Shown piece after piece: positions 1 to 8,729 of a stretch of DNA of 26,933 bases (within the stretch, counting starts at the first letter, position 1; every line of letters starts with the position of its first letter). Origin of the DNA: Aureococcus anophagefferens. Lineage: Eukaryota > Sar > Pelagophyceae > Pelagomonadales > Pelagomonadaceae. Under the pieces are notes generated by a model. That model searched no databases. It had not been told where the DNA came from and was given only the letters and a program-made list of their open reading frames with translations. Where the stretch lies: the NCBI RefSeq assembly GCF_000186865.1, contig NW_008705583.1:574299-601231 (forward strand), given 5' to 3'. Position numbers and translations under genes: made by a program.

Positions 1-172
1 CGTCGACTTCCCCACTGTACATAGCCGCCCAGGCGGCACCCGCCACCCCTGCTTGCACCCCCTCCCCGCGCGCGCCGGCCTCCAGGCCGCGGCGAAGTTT
101 CGTGTGAACATAAGTCCCTAAATACTAGTAGTGTTCTCAAGGTCCCCGAGCACGGTGCGCGACGACGGCTCC

Positions 173-505
173 TCACACGGGCGCCCGCTGGAGCCAGGAG
201 TCAAAGAGGTAGAGGAGCTCCCGGGGCTTGTAGCGCTTTAAGATTCAATTAGCCGCTGAATGACTGGGGACAAAAGGTTTCTAATGTAAAAAAAAGCCCG
301 CTAGAGCTACCCGGGCGTCCGCGGCGTCCGCGGCGTCGCCGTCGTCGGCCTGGCAGAGGGCGACGCGGAGGCGCTCGGCCTCGTCCTCCGACGTCGCGCA
401 GAGGAAGTGGAGCGCGGGCTTGGCGCCGAGGTGGTCCGCCGCGAGGTACGGCGCGACGCCGCGCGACCGCTTCGACCTCGCCGCGTCGGCCGGGGCCCCG
501 TACGT
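173..505 (-). CDS. Two coding-like terminal exons; tail of the DMT gene or of a lost gene
   Basis: Not recognised. On the minus strand, 505 to 311 is an open frame of 65 codons with nearly all G/C third positions. It includes the string ALHFLCATSEDEAERLRVAL, which vaguely resembles the last strand and helix of a PH domain. At 310 there is a GT donor in phase 0. A 75-bp intron (236-310) with a T-run ends in AG, and a second exon (173-235) reads RYKPRELLYLFDSWLQRAPV and then stops at 173-175. This frame begins two bases past the TAA (505-507) that ends the transporter frame, so it may be the transporter's C-terminus after a frame slip, or the 3' end of another gene. That it codes is inferred from codon use and a consistent splice. 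Confidence 0.4.
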
Positions 506-1312
506 TACTGGACGCCGTCGTCCGTCGCGAGGAGGAGCGGGTGCGCGAGGGGCGCCGGCGGCGCCGGCGGCGCCTCCGTGCGGACGACGAGGAAGAGCCC
601 CGCGAAGATGGGCACCGCGCCGAGCGCGGGCCAGCCCGTCGGCGCGAGGCAGGCGTCGTCGTCGGCGGACGTCGCGCAGTTCGCGTAGGCGCCGGCGGCG
701 AGGATGGCCGCCGTCAGCGCCGCGGCGACGACGGGCTGGACGACCGCGAAGGCCGAGACGAGCGTCGACGACGCGCGGCGCGTCGCCCAGGTCACGAGGC
801 AGTAGGCGACGACGGACTGGCCCAGGACCCAGTAGGCCAGGGCCCAGAGGGCGCGCGCGGGCACGCGCCAGGCGCCGCGGCGGCCGCAGTCGTCGCAGAC
901 CACCGCGAGGAGCGGCCCGCTCGCGTTGACGACCGTCGTCGTCAACACCATGAGCGCCGCGGCGCGCAGGTAGGTCCGGAACGTGACGCTCACCGTCGGC
1001 GCGTCCGGCGCCGCGCCCTTGGAGAGAGGATCACGTACGCCGACGACGCCGTGCAGTTGACGAGGAAGAGCCCGTTCGCGGCGACGTAGCGAAAGCGCGA
1101 CGCCGGCGCCGCCGACGACCGAGCGCCGAGCCCGACCATCGCGACGCAGCCGGCGAAGGCGCAGGCGACGCCGCAGGACCGCCGCCACGTCAACGGCTCG
1201 CCGAAGACGACGCGGCTCAGCGCGGCCGTGATGACGGGCTGCGTCGTCTGCCAAATCGACTGCGTCACCGCGTCCGACAGCTTGATCCCGGCGACGGTAC
1301 CGATGCAATTCC
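505..1312 (-). pseudogene. EamA/drug-metabolite-transporter family protein, 5'-truncated and frameshifted
   Basis: This is a membrane transporter of the DMT superfamily, related to plant nucleotide-sugar/triose-phosphate and WAT1-like carriers. Conserved sequence starts at about 1312 (RNCIGTVAGIKLSDAVTQSI), continues through QPVITAALSRVVFGEPLTW, a typical EamA repeat end, and then several hydrophobic segments down to VPIFAGLFLVV before TAA at 505-507. Two defects are visible. The first transmembrane half is missing, because conserved DMT sequence stops where the plus-strand cysteine-rich gene begins. The frame also changes near 1020-1028: the expected YVILSKGAAP is split because CTCTCTCC carries two extra bases. 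The DNA is therefore a damaged copy or contains sequencing errors. The substrate cannot be assigned. Confidence 0.6.
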
Positions 1313-2243
1313 GTGCGACGACTTCCAGTACGTCAACAACAACATCTGCCTCGAGTGCCCGACCGGCTTCACGTGCGACGGCGACACCAAGACGGCGTGC
1401 GCCGTCGACAAGTACGTCGACAACAACGAGTGCCTCGAGTGCCCGACCGGCTTCACGTGCGACGGCGTCACCAAGACGGGGGCTGATGGCCTTCGGGGCA
1501 ATATGACCTTCCTCGGCGTCGACGTCGACACCGCGAACGCGAACAAGCCCGCCTTCGATACGACGATCGCGGGGATCGCGGGCGTGGACGAAACCTCCAT
1601 CGTCGCGCTCTCCTTCGCTCCTTTTTCTTCCTTCTCATTCGACGACGTCACGCAGTGCTTCCTCGACGGCGGCGACTGCGCCTCGTGCTGCCCGGACTGC
1701 GACGACCTCTCTTATTCCCGGAAACAAAGTTCCGACAACTGCGTGTGCTACAGCGAAGTGTTGACGCACCCCGCGGACTATTTGGGGCTATATCTGGGCG
1801 GCCAGGGCTCTTGCGTGCACGTGACGTCGGCACTAGCCAGTTTTACACCCCCTAATAACCAACCCCGGGGGGGGGTGTTTGGAGGTACCGGTGACGACGT
1901 GATCGTGCTCGAGGGAGACTACTTCTCGGATATTTACGGCAAATCAGGCGAAGATAAGATCACCATCATTGGAAACGAGGCGAAGAACGTCAATGGCGAC
2001 TTGCCCCGCGGCGAGCCGCAGACGCGCCGCTCCCTACCCCCCCCATCCCCTCCCCCTTTGAGAGATTTATCCCCAAGGGCTCCCGACGCCGCGTTCAGCG
2101 CGACGTCGCTGCCCCACGCCAACGGCCTCGCCAAGCCGCCGCGGCGCTCCACCACCGCGGGCCGAGCAAAACTCGCGCCCGCCGCCGATCGAGGTAACAC
2201 TACGATTCGTTGCTCGACAAGCGGCAGCGCTTGCGTCGGTTGA
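1290..2243 (+). CDS. Cysteine-rich extracellular-type protein fragment with RTX-like motif
   Basis: The continuous frame codes from about 1290; no start codon or signal peptide is visible upstream, so the 5' end is missing. The first part holds two 28-residue repeats, each with CLECPTGFTCDG (C-x2-C-x5-C), similar to ephrin-receptor/GCC2-GCC3-type cysteine modules of stramenopile surface proteins. A second cysteine cluster reads CASCCPDC near 1677. At about 1881-1980 are two nonapeptide-like motifs, GGTGDDVIV and GKSGEDKIT, resembling RTX calcium-binding repeats. After about 2000 the translation becomes proline/arginine-rich and looks non-coding, so the stop at 2243 may not be the true end. 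It is probably a secreted or surface protein fragment. The function is unknown. Confidence 0.5.
   Translation, partial: GDGTDAIPCDDFQYVNNNICLECPTGFTCDGDTKTACAVDKYVDNNECLECPTGFTCDGVTKTGADGLRGNMTFLGVDVDTANANKPAFDTTIAGIAGVDETSIVALSFAPFSSFSFDDVTQCFLDGGDCASCCPDCDDLSYSRKQSSDNCVCYSEVLTHPADYLGLYLGGQGSCVHVTSALASFTPPNNQPRGGVFGGTGDDVIVLEGDYFSDIYGKSGEDKITIIGNEAKNVNGDLPRGEPQTRRSLPPPSPPPLRDLSPRAPDAAFSATSLPHANGLAKPPRRSTTAGRAKLAPAADRGNTTIRCSTSGSACVG
1329..1478 (+). repeat. Two 66-bp direct repeats, period 84 bp
   Basis: Copies at 1329-1394 and 1413-1478 differ at only a few bases. Each encodes Y-V-(N/D)-N-N followed by a C-x2-C-x5-C module and DG(D/V)TKT. The 84-bp period keeps the reading frame, so this is an in-frame protein-repeat expansion in the cysteine-rich gene. 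Confidence 0.85.
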
Positions 2244-2728
2244 ACATGAGAAGCTCCCACCGTGCATCGCGAGGCCACGCGTGAGCCTTCGGCGAGGCGC
2301 GTCCGCCGCGCGCCATCCCCGGCACGGCGGGCCACGGCCGACGCGCTCGGCGCGAACACGCGATTGCGATCGTACTACTAGTAGTAAAGTTTTAGCCTTT
2401 CAAGAGCCTCCGAGTGCGTAGCGTCCCCGATCGAGAGCCAAGCTCCGCGGGCCGCGTCAGGAGCCGAGCTCCGCGCCAGGGACGTCCGGTAAGGTATAGT
2501 ATCAATATCACCTAATAAAAAACTGAAATCCGGATTGTGTTTTATATCCTTGTATTTTTTTTGAAAAAAGTCAAAAGAAAGGTAAAAAGCGTTCAATTGG
2601 CTGTTTTAGTAAGGTGAAAAAGTGTAGAAATGGATGTTTTAGGAATACCCTAAAAAATCCACCCGGGCGAGAAAGCAGTACAAGCCGCCTCTATGCCTCT
2701 ATGCCGCGGCCGCCTCGGCGCCCCCGGC
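2244..2728. other. Gene-free, partly AT-rich gap
   Basis: I see no convincing gene here. From about 2370 to 2660 the DNA turns AT-rich, with poly-A/T runs and a TACTACTAGTAGTA palindrome near 2374-2387, in strong contrast to the GC-rich genes either side. It lies downstream of both the cysteine-rich fragment and the dehydrogenase, so it probably serves as 3' flanking sequence for both. Confidence 0.5.
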
Positions 2729-3727
2729 CTAGGCCGCCGCGGCGACGCGCTCGTCGATGAGCGGGTCCGCGGAGACGCCCGTGGGCTTCGTCGACGCGGG
2801 CCCGTCGGCCCAGACGTAGTAGCCCTCGCCGTTCTTGCGGCCGAGCTTGTTCTCGGCGACCTTCTTGGCGAGGCTCGGCGGCACGGCGAAGGCCTGCTCC
2901 TCCGGGTAGTCCGCGGCCCAGCCGGCGAGGATCGAGTGGCACGTGTCGAGGCCGACGTAGTCCGCGAGCTGGATGGGCCCCATGGGGTGGCCCGCGCCGA
3001 GCATCATGGCCGCGTCGACGTCGGCGACCGTCGCGTCGCCGCGCTCGACCATGGCCAGCGCCGCGGAGATGTTCGGGATGAGCAGGCGGTTGACGATGAA
3101 GCCGGGCGTGTCGATGCACGAGACCGTCGTCTTGCCCGTCGCCCGGGCCCAGCCGTCGACGAGGTCGAAGACCGCCGGGTCCGTGTGGTCCGTCTTGACG
3201 ACCTCGACGAGGCGCATGAGCTGCACGGGGTTGAAGTAGTGCAGGCCGACGAAGCGGTCCGGCCGCCCGCTCGCGACCGCCATCGGCGTGACCTTGAGCG
3301 AGCTCGTGTTGCTCGCGAAGATGGCGCCGGGCTTGATGCGGCCGCCGAGGTCCGCGTAGAACTTCGCCTTGACGCCCGCGTCCTCGACGATGGCCTCGAC
3401 GACGAGGTCGCAGTCGGCGAGCGCGTCGACGCTGTCCGCGTACGAGAGGTTCGCCAGCGTCGCCGCGACGGCCGCGTCGGCGTCGAAGGCCGGGTCCTTC
3501 TTCGCCTTGCGCGCGTTGAGCTTCCCGACGCTCGTCTCGATGGCCCTGCGGCCGCTGGCGAGCACCTCGGCGTTGAGGTCCACGCCGATGACGGCCGTGC
3601 CCGCGGCGGCGGAGATCTGAGCGATGCCGTGGCCCATGAGGCCCATGCCCACGACGCCGACCTTGGCGATCTCGCCCACGGGCGGCGCGGAGCTGAAGCA
3701 GCGGCGCGAGAGGGACCGGAGGGCCAT
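2729..3727 (-). CDS. HADH: Mitochondrial 3-hydroxyacyl-CoA dehydrogenase
   Basis: This enzyme oxidises L-3-hydroxyacyl-CoA to 3-ketoacyl-CoA with NAD+, the third step of fatty-acid beta-oxidation. The 332-residue product starts at the ATG at 3725-3727, which gives a classic mitochondrial presequence (MALRSLSRRCFSSAPP). A Rossmann loop follows (GVVGMGLMGHG, about 24-34). The catalytic set is intact: Ser in NTSSL (about 140-144), His163 in GLHYFNPV, Glu175 in RLVEVV and Asn213 in PGFIVNRLL. A C-terminal dimerisation domain with GAGHPMGPIQLADYVGLD follows. Length matches single-domain short-chain HADH/HbdA enzymes, not multifunctional proteins. In-frame sequence upstream of this ATG (to 3763) is less likely to be coding. 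A bacterial-type 3-hydroxybutyryl-CoA dehydrogenase role is possible, but the presequence favours mitochondria. Confidence 0.93.
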   Translation of the reverse strand: MALRSLSRRCFSSAPPVGEIAKVGVVGMGLMGHGIAQISAAAGTAVIGVDLNAEVLASGRRAIETSVGKLNARKAKKDPAFDADAAVAATLANLSYADSVDALADCDLVVEAIVEDAGVKAKFYADLGGRIKPGAIFASNTSSLKVTPMAVASGRPDRFVGLHYFNPVQLMRLVEVVKTDHTDPAVFDLVDGWARATGKTTVSCIDTPGFIVNRLLIPNISAALAMVERGDATVADVDAAMMLGAGHPMGPIQLADYVGLDTCHSILAGWAADYPEEQAFAVPPSLAKKVAENKLGRKNGEGYYVWADGPASTKPTGVSADPLIDERVAAAA

Positions 3728-3810
3728 GGTGTCGTGCGGCGACTGGGGCGTCGGCGGCAGCACTCGGTACTCGAGCTCGAGGAAGACTTCAGGAGACTGT
3801 GGCAGAATTC

Positions 3811-4676
3811 TTACTGCTCGCTGAACTGCACAGTGTCGTCAATGTAGGCGTCCAGGCTCTCTACAGGCTCGACCTGGTCAACGTACCGCACGCACCCTAC
3901 GCCACCTTATCGTCCCGACTCCCGTGGCTGCCCGTGCGCACGTCCACGGGCGGCGCGTCCAGCCGCGGGTCGCGCGCCGCGGCCGCGGCCCAGAGCGGCT
4001 CGCCGCGGAGCGCGCGCGCGAGCTCGCCCTCCAACGGCGCCAGCAGCGACACCGCCTCGCCGTCGACATCGTCGAGCGAGATCGCGAGGCAGTGCAGCGC
4101 CAGGCGATCCAGACCCCGCTCCTCGCGCCACCAGCGGTTGACCCTCGAGTCGCCGTGCTTCGAGTCGCCGATGACCGGCATCGACAGGTGCTGCGCGTGC
4201 CGGCGGATCTGGTGCGGCCGCCCCGTCGCCGGCGCCGCGATGCACAGCGTGCAGCGCGGCTCCTCCTGCGACGCGAGGTAGCGGAACACGGTCCGCGCGT
4301 CGCGCGGCGCGCCGTCGTCGCCCTTCACGGGCTTCTCGACGACGACGTCCGCGCCGCCCTCGCCGGGCCAGTCGCCGCCGCGCAGCAGGCAGAGGTACTC
4401 CTTCGTGCCCGCCGCGAGCGCGTCGTGCGCCTTGCCCGCCGTCGGCCCGTCGAAGCCGAAGAGCAGCGCGCCGGACGTCCGGTGGTCGAGCCGGTGCGCG
4501 GGAAACACCTTCCGCCGGAACTGGCGCTGGAGCTGCGTCGTCACGACGCGCCGCCGGCCCGTGTCCTTGTTGCGGTGCACGGAGATGCCGGCGGGCTTGT
4601 TCACGGCCACGAAGCGGTCGCTGTAGTGGAGCACGGGGATGCGCGACCCCAGCGCCATCAGGAGCGGCAGCAGCAT
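3811..4676 (-). CDS. RluA/TruC-type RNA pseudouridine synthase
   Basis: It isomerises uridine to pseudouridine in rRNA or tRNA. The frame shows the family core: a start strand LHYSDRFVAVNKPAGISVHR, the catalytic motif HRLDHRTSGALLF with Asp64, and RPHQIRRHAQHLSMPVIGDSKHGD near the end. The first in-frame ATG is at 4674-4676; earlier frame extension lacks an ATG and contains a repeated alanine/proline stretch. Without splicing the protein ends at TAG 3897-3899 (259 residues, close to bacterial TruC). A better end may be a 68-nt GT-AG intron at 3874-3941, joined in phase 0 to a last exon 3811-3873 (VEPVESLDAYIDDTVQFSEQ, stop); this splice is inference. Divergent from the deubiquitinase gene. 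Confidence 0.88.
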
Positions 4677-4686
4677 CGCTGTTGCG

Positions 4687-4791
4687 TTGTGTGCTGCAGG
4701 CGGCGAGGCTGCGACCTTGTGTGCTGCAGGCGGCGCGACGGCGACGACTCCTGTGGCGCTGCCACGGGACGACGCCTGTGGCAATTGCCAC
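4687..4791. promoter_or_regulatory. Repeat/palindrome cluster in a divergent promoter
   Basis: The spacer between the divergent pseudouridine-synthase and deubiquitinase genes has a 19-bp direct repeat (4687-4705 and 4717-4735, 30 bp apart). It is followed by two related inverted repeats: GTGGCGCTGCCAC (4753-4765) and the perfect 14-bp palindrome GTGGCAATTGCCAC (4778-4791), 25 bp apart. Paired dyads in a shared promoter are the usual form of binding sites for dimeric regulators. No factor is known. Confidence 0.4.
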
Positions 4792-4925
4792 TGGACGAGG
4801 ACGAGGACCGAGGCGAAAATCAAGTGCCTCGAGCTTGGGACGCCTCTCGCGCCGTAGTCTCGCGCCTGTCCAGGCGCGCGCGCGCGGCCCGCGACGCGCC
4901 GCGCCCGGCGCGCCTAGCTAGCGGT

Positions 4926-7900
4926 ATGAATCTGCTGCCGCTCGAAGCGACGACGAACGCAGAACCGAAGACGAAAAAGCCCCGGAAGAACTGCGACAAG
5001 AACCCGCTCGACGTCTACGGCCTCGGCGAGCAGGCCAAGTCCGGCCCGGTCTGGGGCGAGGCCAAGGGCCTCGCCGAGGCGCTCGGCCCGGACCCGGCGC
5101 TGCGGTCGCGGGCCGACGGCGACAAGGCGAAGCCCGCGGGCCTGCGGAACCTCGGCGCGACGTGCTACCTCGGGTCGCTCGTGCAGGTGCTCTACCACAA
5201 CGTCGCGTTCCGCGAGCTGCTCTACAAGGCGGAGCCGCGGACGAAGAACGACGACGTCGACGTCGTCGGCGCGCTGCAGCGCATCTTCGCGGACCTCGAG
5301 ACGGGCAAGCGGTCGTCCGGCGACGTGACGGTCCTGACGGACCTGCTGGGCCTCGAGGTCGCCGTGCAGCAGGACCCGCAGGAGTTCGGCAAGCTCTTCA
5401 TGGCCAAGGTCGAGGAGTGCTGCGGCGCGGGGAGCACGAACTTCATCGCGGACCTCTTCCGGGGCCGGCAGCGGTACGTGACGACGTGCACGGTCTGCAA
5501 GAACGAGTCGACGCGCGACGCGTCCTTCGACGAGCTCGAGGTCGCCATCGCGGGCCGGCCGAGCGTCCAGGCCTGCGTCACGGCGCACGTCGGCGTCGAG
5601 TACCTCGAGGGCGACAACCAGTACCTCTGCGAGAAGTGCGGGCGCAAGGTCGACGCGGAGCGGCGCGTCGTCGTCACGCAGGCGCCGCCCGTGCTCAGCG
5701 TCCAGCTCCTGCGCTACGTCTACGACCGCGTGACCTGGGAGAAGAAGAAGCTCCGCGACGCCATCGAGACGAACGCGAGCATCGACGTCTCCGAGGGCGA
5801 CGCGCTCGTGCCCTACGACCTCGCGGCGATGGTCCTCCACCGCGGCGAGTCCGCGCACGGCGGCCACTACGTGTCCCGGTGCCTCGACTGGCGGCGCGAC
5901 GCCTGGTTCCAGTTCGACGACGACACGGTGACGTCCGCGGCGACGCCGAAGCCCGCGGACGCGTCCGACGACAAGAAGCGGAAGGCGCCGGCCGCGAGCA
6001 AGTCGTCCGAGAGCTACATGCTCGCCTACGTGCGCCGCGACTGGTTCGCCCAGCAGGCGTGCAAGAAGGGCGGCGCGGCGGCGCCGGACGCCGGCGGCGC
6101 GAAGCGCAAGCGCGGGGCCAAGCAGGGCCGCGCGTCGAGCCCCGCGAAGCCGCCGCCCGGCGCCGAGGAGCACGTCCACGACCTCGACGAGGCCCACGAG
6201 ACGGAGATCGCGACGTGGAACAGCGCCAAGGACGCCCTGCAGTCGGCCGCCAAAACCCGGCGCGCGTCGTACGACGCGCACTTCGGGCGCGCGGGCGCGA
6301 CGCCGACGCCGTGGCGCGATTCCGCGGCGACGACGGAGTTCGTGGGCGGCATCGCCCTCCTCGAGACCGAGGCCCTCGCCGCGTGGGTGAGCGGCAAGAC
6401 GCCGGCCAAGGCCGTCGACAAGGGCTCCGCCGGCGCGTCGTCGTCGGCGGCGCCCGAGGTCATCGTCGTCGACGGCGACGACGACGACGGCGACGACGCC
6501 GCCGCCGCCGCGGACGCGGCGCCGTCCGTGGGCGCCGTCTTCGACGGCGAGACGCCCGAGCGCCTCGCGAAGCTCCGGCGCCTCGTGCGGACGCCGCGGC
6601 TCTGCGCCCACCGCAAGCTCGACCCGGCCGCGCTGCCGCGCTTCAAGGTCCTGCGCCGCGAGGTCTACGACGGCGTGCTGGCGGACCTCTTCTGCGGCTG
6701 CGCCCCGGAGGTCGACGTGACCCTCGACGCCGCCAACGCCTTCTGCGCCGAGTGCGTCGAGGACGGCCGCGCGCGCGACGCCGAGGCCGAGGAGCTCCGC
6801 GAGCGGTACCGGGCGCTCCACGCGCGGCTCGTCGACGTCGAGGCCGCGGCGAAGCGGGGCTGGGACGCCGAGGGCGAGTACCTCGTCGCCAAGGGCTGGC
6901 TCCCCGAGCTCAAGAAGCTCGGCGCGCCGCCCAAGGACCGCAAGTCCGGCGGCCGGCAGCGCACGCTCGCCGACTGCGGCGTCGGCGCGCCCGCGAGCGC
7001 GGGCGACTGCAACCGCTGCATCGTCTGCGACCACGGCGGCCTCAAGCCCAAGACGCGGGGCAAGCCCGTCGCCGTCGACGCCGCGACCTGGCGCGAGATC
7101 CTCGCGCTCTTCCCGGCGTCGGTCGAGGTCCGCGTCGGCGCCGTCGAGTGCGCCGCGTGCGCGGGCGCGCGCGAGGCGCAGAGCGCGCAGAACGACGCGC
7201 GCCACGACGAGCTCGAGGCGCACCCGATCCTGCGCAGCCTCCTCGACCGCGGCACGGGCGACCGCAAGAAGACGCGGTCGCGCGGCGGCGTGGACGCCGC
7301 GCGCGCGGCGACGGACGACGCGGCCGCGGCGTTCGGCGTCCTCGCGCCGCGCCCGCCCCTCGACGCCGCGGCGCCGCGCCGCCCCCGCGAGTGGATCGTC
7401 GCGCGCGTCGCCGCCGGCGAGGACGAGCCCTTCCCGAGCCTGCGGCTCGTGCCGCGCTTCTGGCTCGCGCGGTGGCGCGCGTACCACCTCGACAAGGGCC
7501 CGCGGCCGCCGCCGCTGCCGGACGCGCGGGCCGCCCTGGCGCTGCCGTCCGGGCTGATGACGGTGCCCCTCTGGCTCGACCGGCTCCTCCGCCTCTCCGC
7601 CGGCGCGCTCGGCTCGCGGGGCGACGCGGCGCGCGCGCGCGGCGACGACGCCGCGGCCGTCGCCGAGGCCCTCGAGACCGCCGCGACGACGGACGACATG
7701 GTCCGCGACGCCGTGCGCGAGTCCGCCGGCGGCGCGTCCGAGACGCTCGACGGCCTCGCGGCCGCGACGGGCGGCGAGAACGAGCTCCACGAGGCCGTCG
7801 AGGAGGCCGAGTGGGACGCGCTCCGCGCGCGCTACGGCGACGACGAGTCGGACGCGCTCCGCGTCTACGGCGCGGACGACGCCTCGTGGACGACGGACCC

Positions 7901-8552
7901 GGCGTTCTGCCCGAGCCACGCCGCGGCCGCGAACCTCAAGTTCGAGAGGGACCGCGACGAGTACGGCGACGCCGCGATCCACGTCGCGCGCCTCGGCGCG
8001 ACGGACGCGCCGCCGCCCGTCGAGGACGAGGTCGAGGCGCGGCCCGACGACGGCGACGACGGCGACGGCCGCCGGCGGCGGTCCCAGCGCGCGTCGACGC
8101 GCGTCGCCGCCGCGCCCGCCGTCGAGACCGTGCGCCTCGCGTCGAACGACCGCGTCGGCCTGCTGCTCCTCAAGCTCTGCGAGGCCTTCCCGGAGATGAT
8201 GGAGGGCGAGAAGAAGCGCAAGCGCGGCGGCAAGGCCCTGGCGCTCTACCGCCGCGGCGGCGCGGTCCTCGACGCCTTCGACGCGACGCTGGAAAAGTGC
8301 GGCGTCCGCGCGCGCGACACGCTCTACGCCAAGGTCGTCGACGGCGACGGCTCCGTGCCCGGCGCCGCGACGCTCGACGACCTCGTCGCCTACGCCGCCA
8401 CGGCCCGCGCGCCGCCCCACAGCAAGCGGGGCAAGCAGGAGCGCGAGGCGGAGACGGGCTTCGCGGGGACGATGCTGGGGAGCTCGTCCGCGCCCGCGGC
8501 GCCCATCGACGTCGACGCCGAGTCGGACGACGACGGCAGCGGCTCGGCCTAA
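4926..8552 (+). CDS. USP48: USP48/UBP26-like ubiquitin carboxyl-terminal hydrolase
   Basis: This is a cysteine protease that removes ubiquitin from substrates. The family (plant UBP26, animal USP48) acts on histone H2B and nuclear targets. The product has 1208 residues. The Cys box GLRNLGATCYLGSLVQVLYH contains Cys80. Zinc-ribbon pairs CTVC and CEKC follow, then the His box HGGHYVSR with His314 and FQFDDDTVT. After the catalytic domain come basic and acidic linkers, a CGCAPEVDVTLDAANAFC block with relatives in UBP26, two DUSP-like tryptophan segments (YLVAKGWLPELKK at about 650; RFWLARWRAYHLDKG at about 845), and a ubiquitin-like C-terminus (about 1080-1150). The ATG at 4926 is the first methionine just before recognisable family sequence; the open frame upstream is antisense to the synthase. 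No intron is evident. The orthology call rests on domain order. Confidence 0.9.
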   Translation: MNLLPLEATTNAEPKTKKPRKNCDKNPLDVYGLGEQAKSGPVWGEAKGLAEALGPDPALRSRADGDKAKPAGLRNLGATCYLGSLVQVLYHNVAFRELLYKAEPRTKNDDVDVVGALQRIFADLETGKRSSGDVTVLTDLLGLEVAVQQDPQEFGKLFMAKVEECCGAGSTNFIADLFRGRQRYVTTCTVCKNESTRDASFDELEVAIAGRPSVQACVTAHVGVEYLEGDNQYLCEKCGRKVDAERRVVVTQAPPVLSVQLLRYVYDRVTWEKKKLRDAIETNASIDVSEGDALVPYDLAAMVLHRGESAHGGHYVSRCLDWRRDAWFQFDDDTVTSAATPKPADASDDKKRKAPAASKSSESYMLAYVRRDWFAQQACKKGGAAAPDAGGAKRKRGAKQGRASSPAKPPPGAEEHVHDLDEAHETEIATWNSAKDALQSAAKTRRASYDAHFGRAGATPTPWRDSAATTEFVGGIALLETEALAAWVSGKTPAKAVDKGSAGASSSAAPEVIVVDGDDDDGDDAAAAADAAPSVGAVFDGETPERLAKLRRLVRTPRLCAHRKLDPAALPRFKVLRREVYDGVLADLFCGCAPEVDVTLDAANAFCAECVEDGRARDAEAEELRERYRALHARLVDVEAAAKRGWDAEGEYLVAKGWLPELKKLGAPPKDRKSGGRQRTLADCGVGAPASAGDCNRCIVCDHGGLKPKTRGKPVAVDAATWREILALFPASVEVRVGAVECAACAGAREAQSAQNDARHDELEAHPILRSLLDRGTGDRKKTRSRGGVDAARAATDDAAAAFGVLAPRPPLDAAAPRRPREWIVARVAAGEDEPFPSLRLVPRFWLARWRAYHLDKGPRPPPLPDARAALALPSGLMTVPLWLDRLLRLSAGALGSRGDAARARGDDAAAVAEALETAATTDDMVRDAVRESAGGASETLDGLAAATGGENELHEAVEEAEWDALRARYGDDESDALRVYGADDASWTTDPAFCPSHAAAANLKFERDRDEYGDAAIHVARLGATDAPPPVEDEVEARPDDGDDGDGRRRRSQRASTRVAAAPAVETVRLASNDRVGLLLLKLCEAFPEMMEGEKKRKRGGKALALYRRGGAVLDAFDATLEKCGVRARDTLYAKVVDGDGSVPGAATLDDLVAYAATARAPPHSKRGKQEREAETGFAGTMLGSSSAPAAPIDVDAESDDDGSGSA

Positions 8553-8729
8553 GGGTGTCTCTAGAGCGGCGTGTCTCTCTCGACGCGATCGTCCACGCCG
8601 CGGACGCCCGAGTCGCGTATGAAATTTGTGGCTCGAGGATCTATCGTTTCGAGGTGCCTAAATGAGCCGCTCAGCGAAGCTCGCGACCGAGACGACGCGG
8701 AAGTCCCAGTACGGGAGGCCCGCGCTAGA

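Noticed and set aside
3924..4925. Long plus-strand open frame upstream of the deubiquitinase ATG
   Set aside because: It is antisense to the pseudouridine synthase and arises from G/C third-position bias; the family homology starts only after 4926.
4914..8420. A 1168-codon minus-strand frame opposite the deubiquitinase
   Set aside because: Its translation is low-complexity Arg/Ala/Val without any motif and mirrors the real gene's codon bias.
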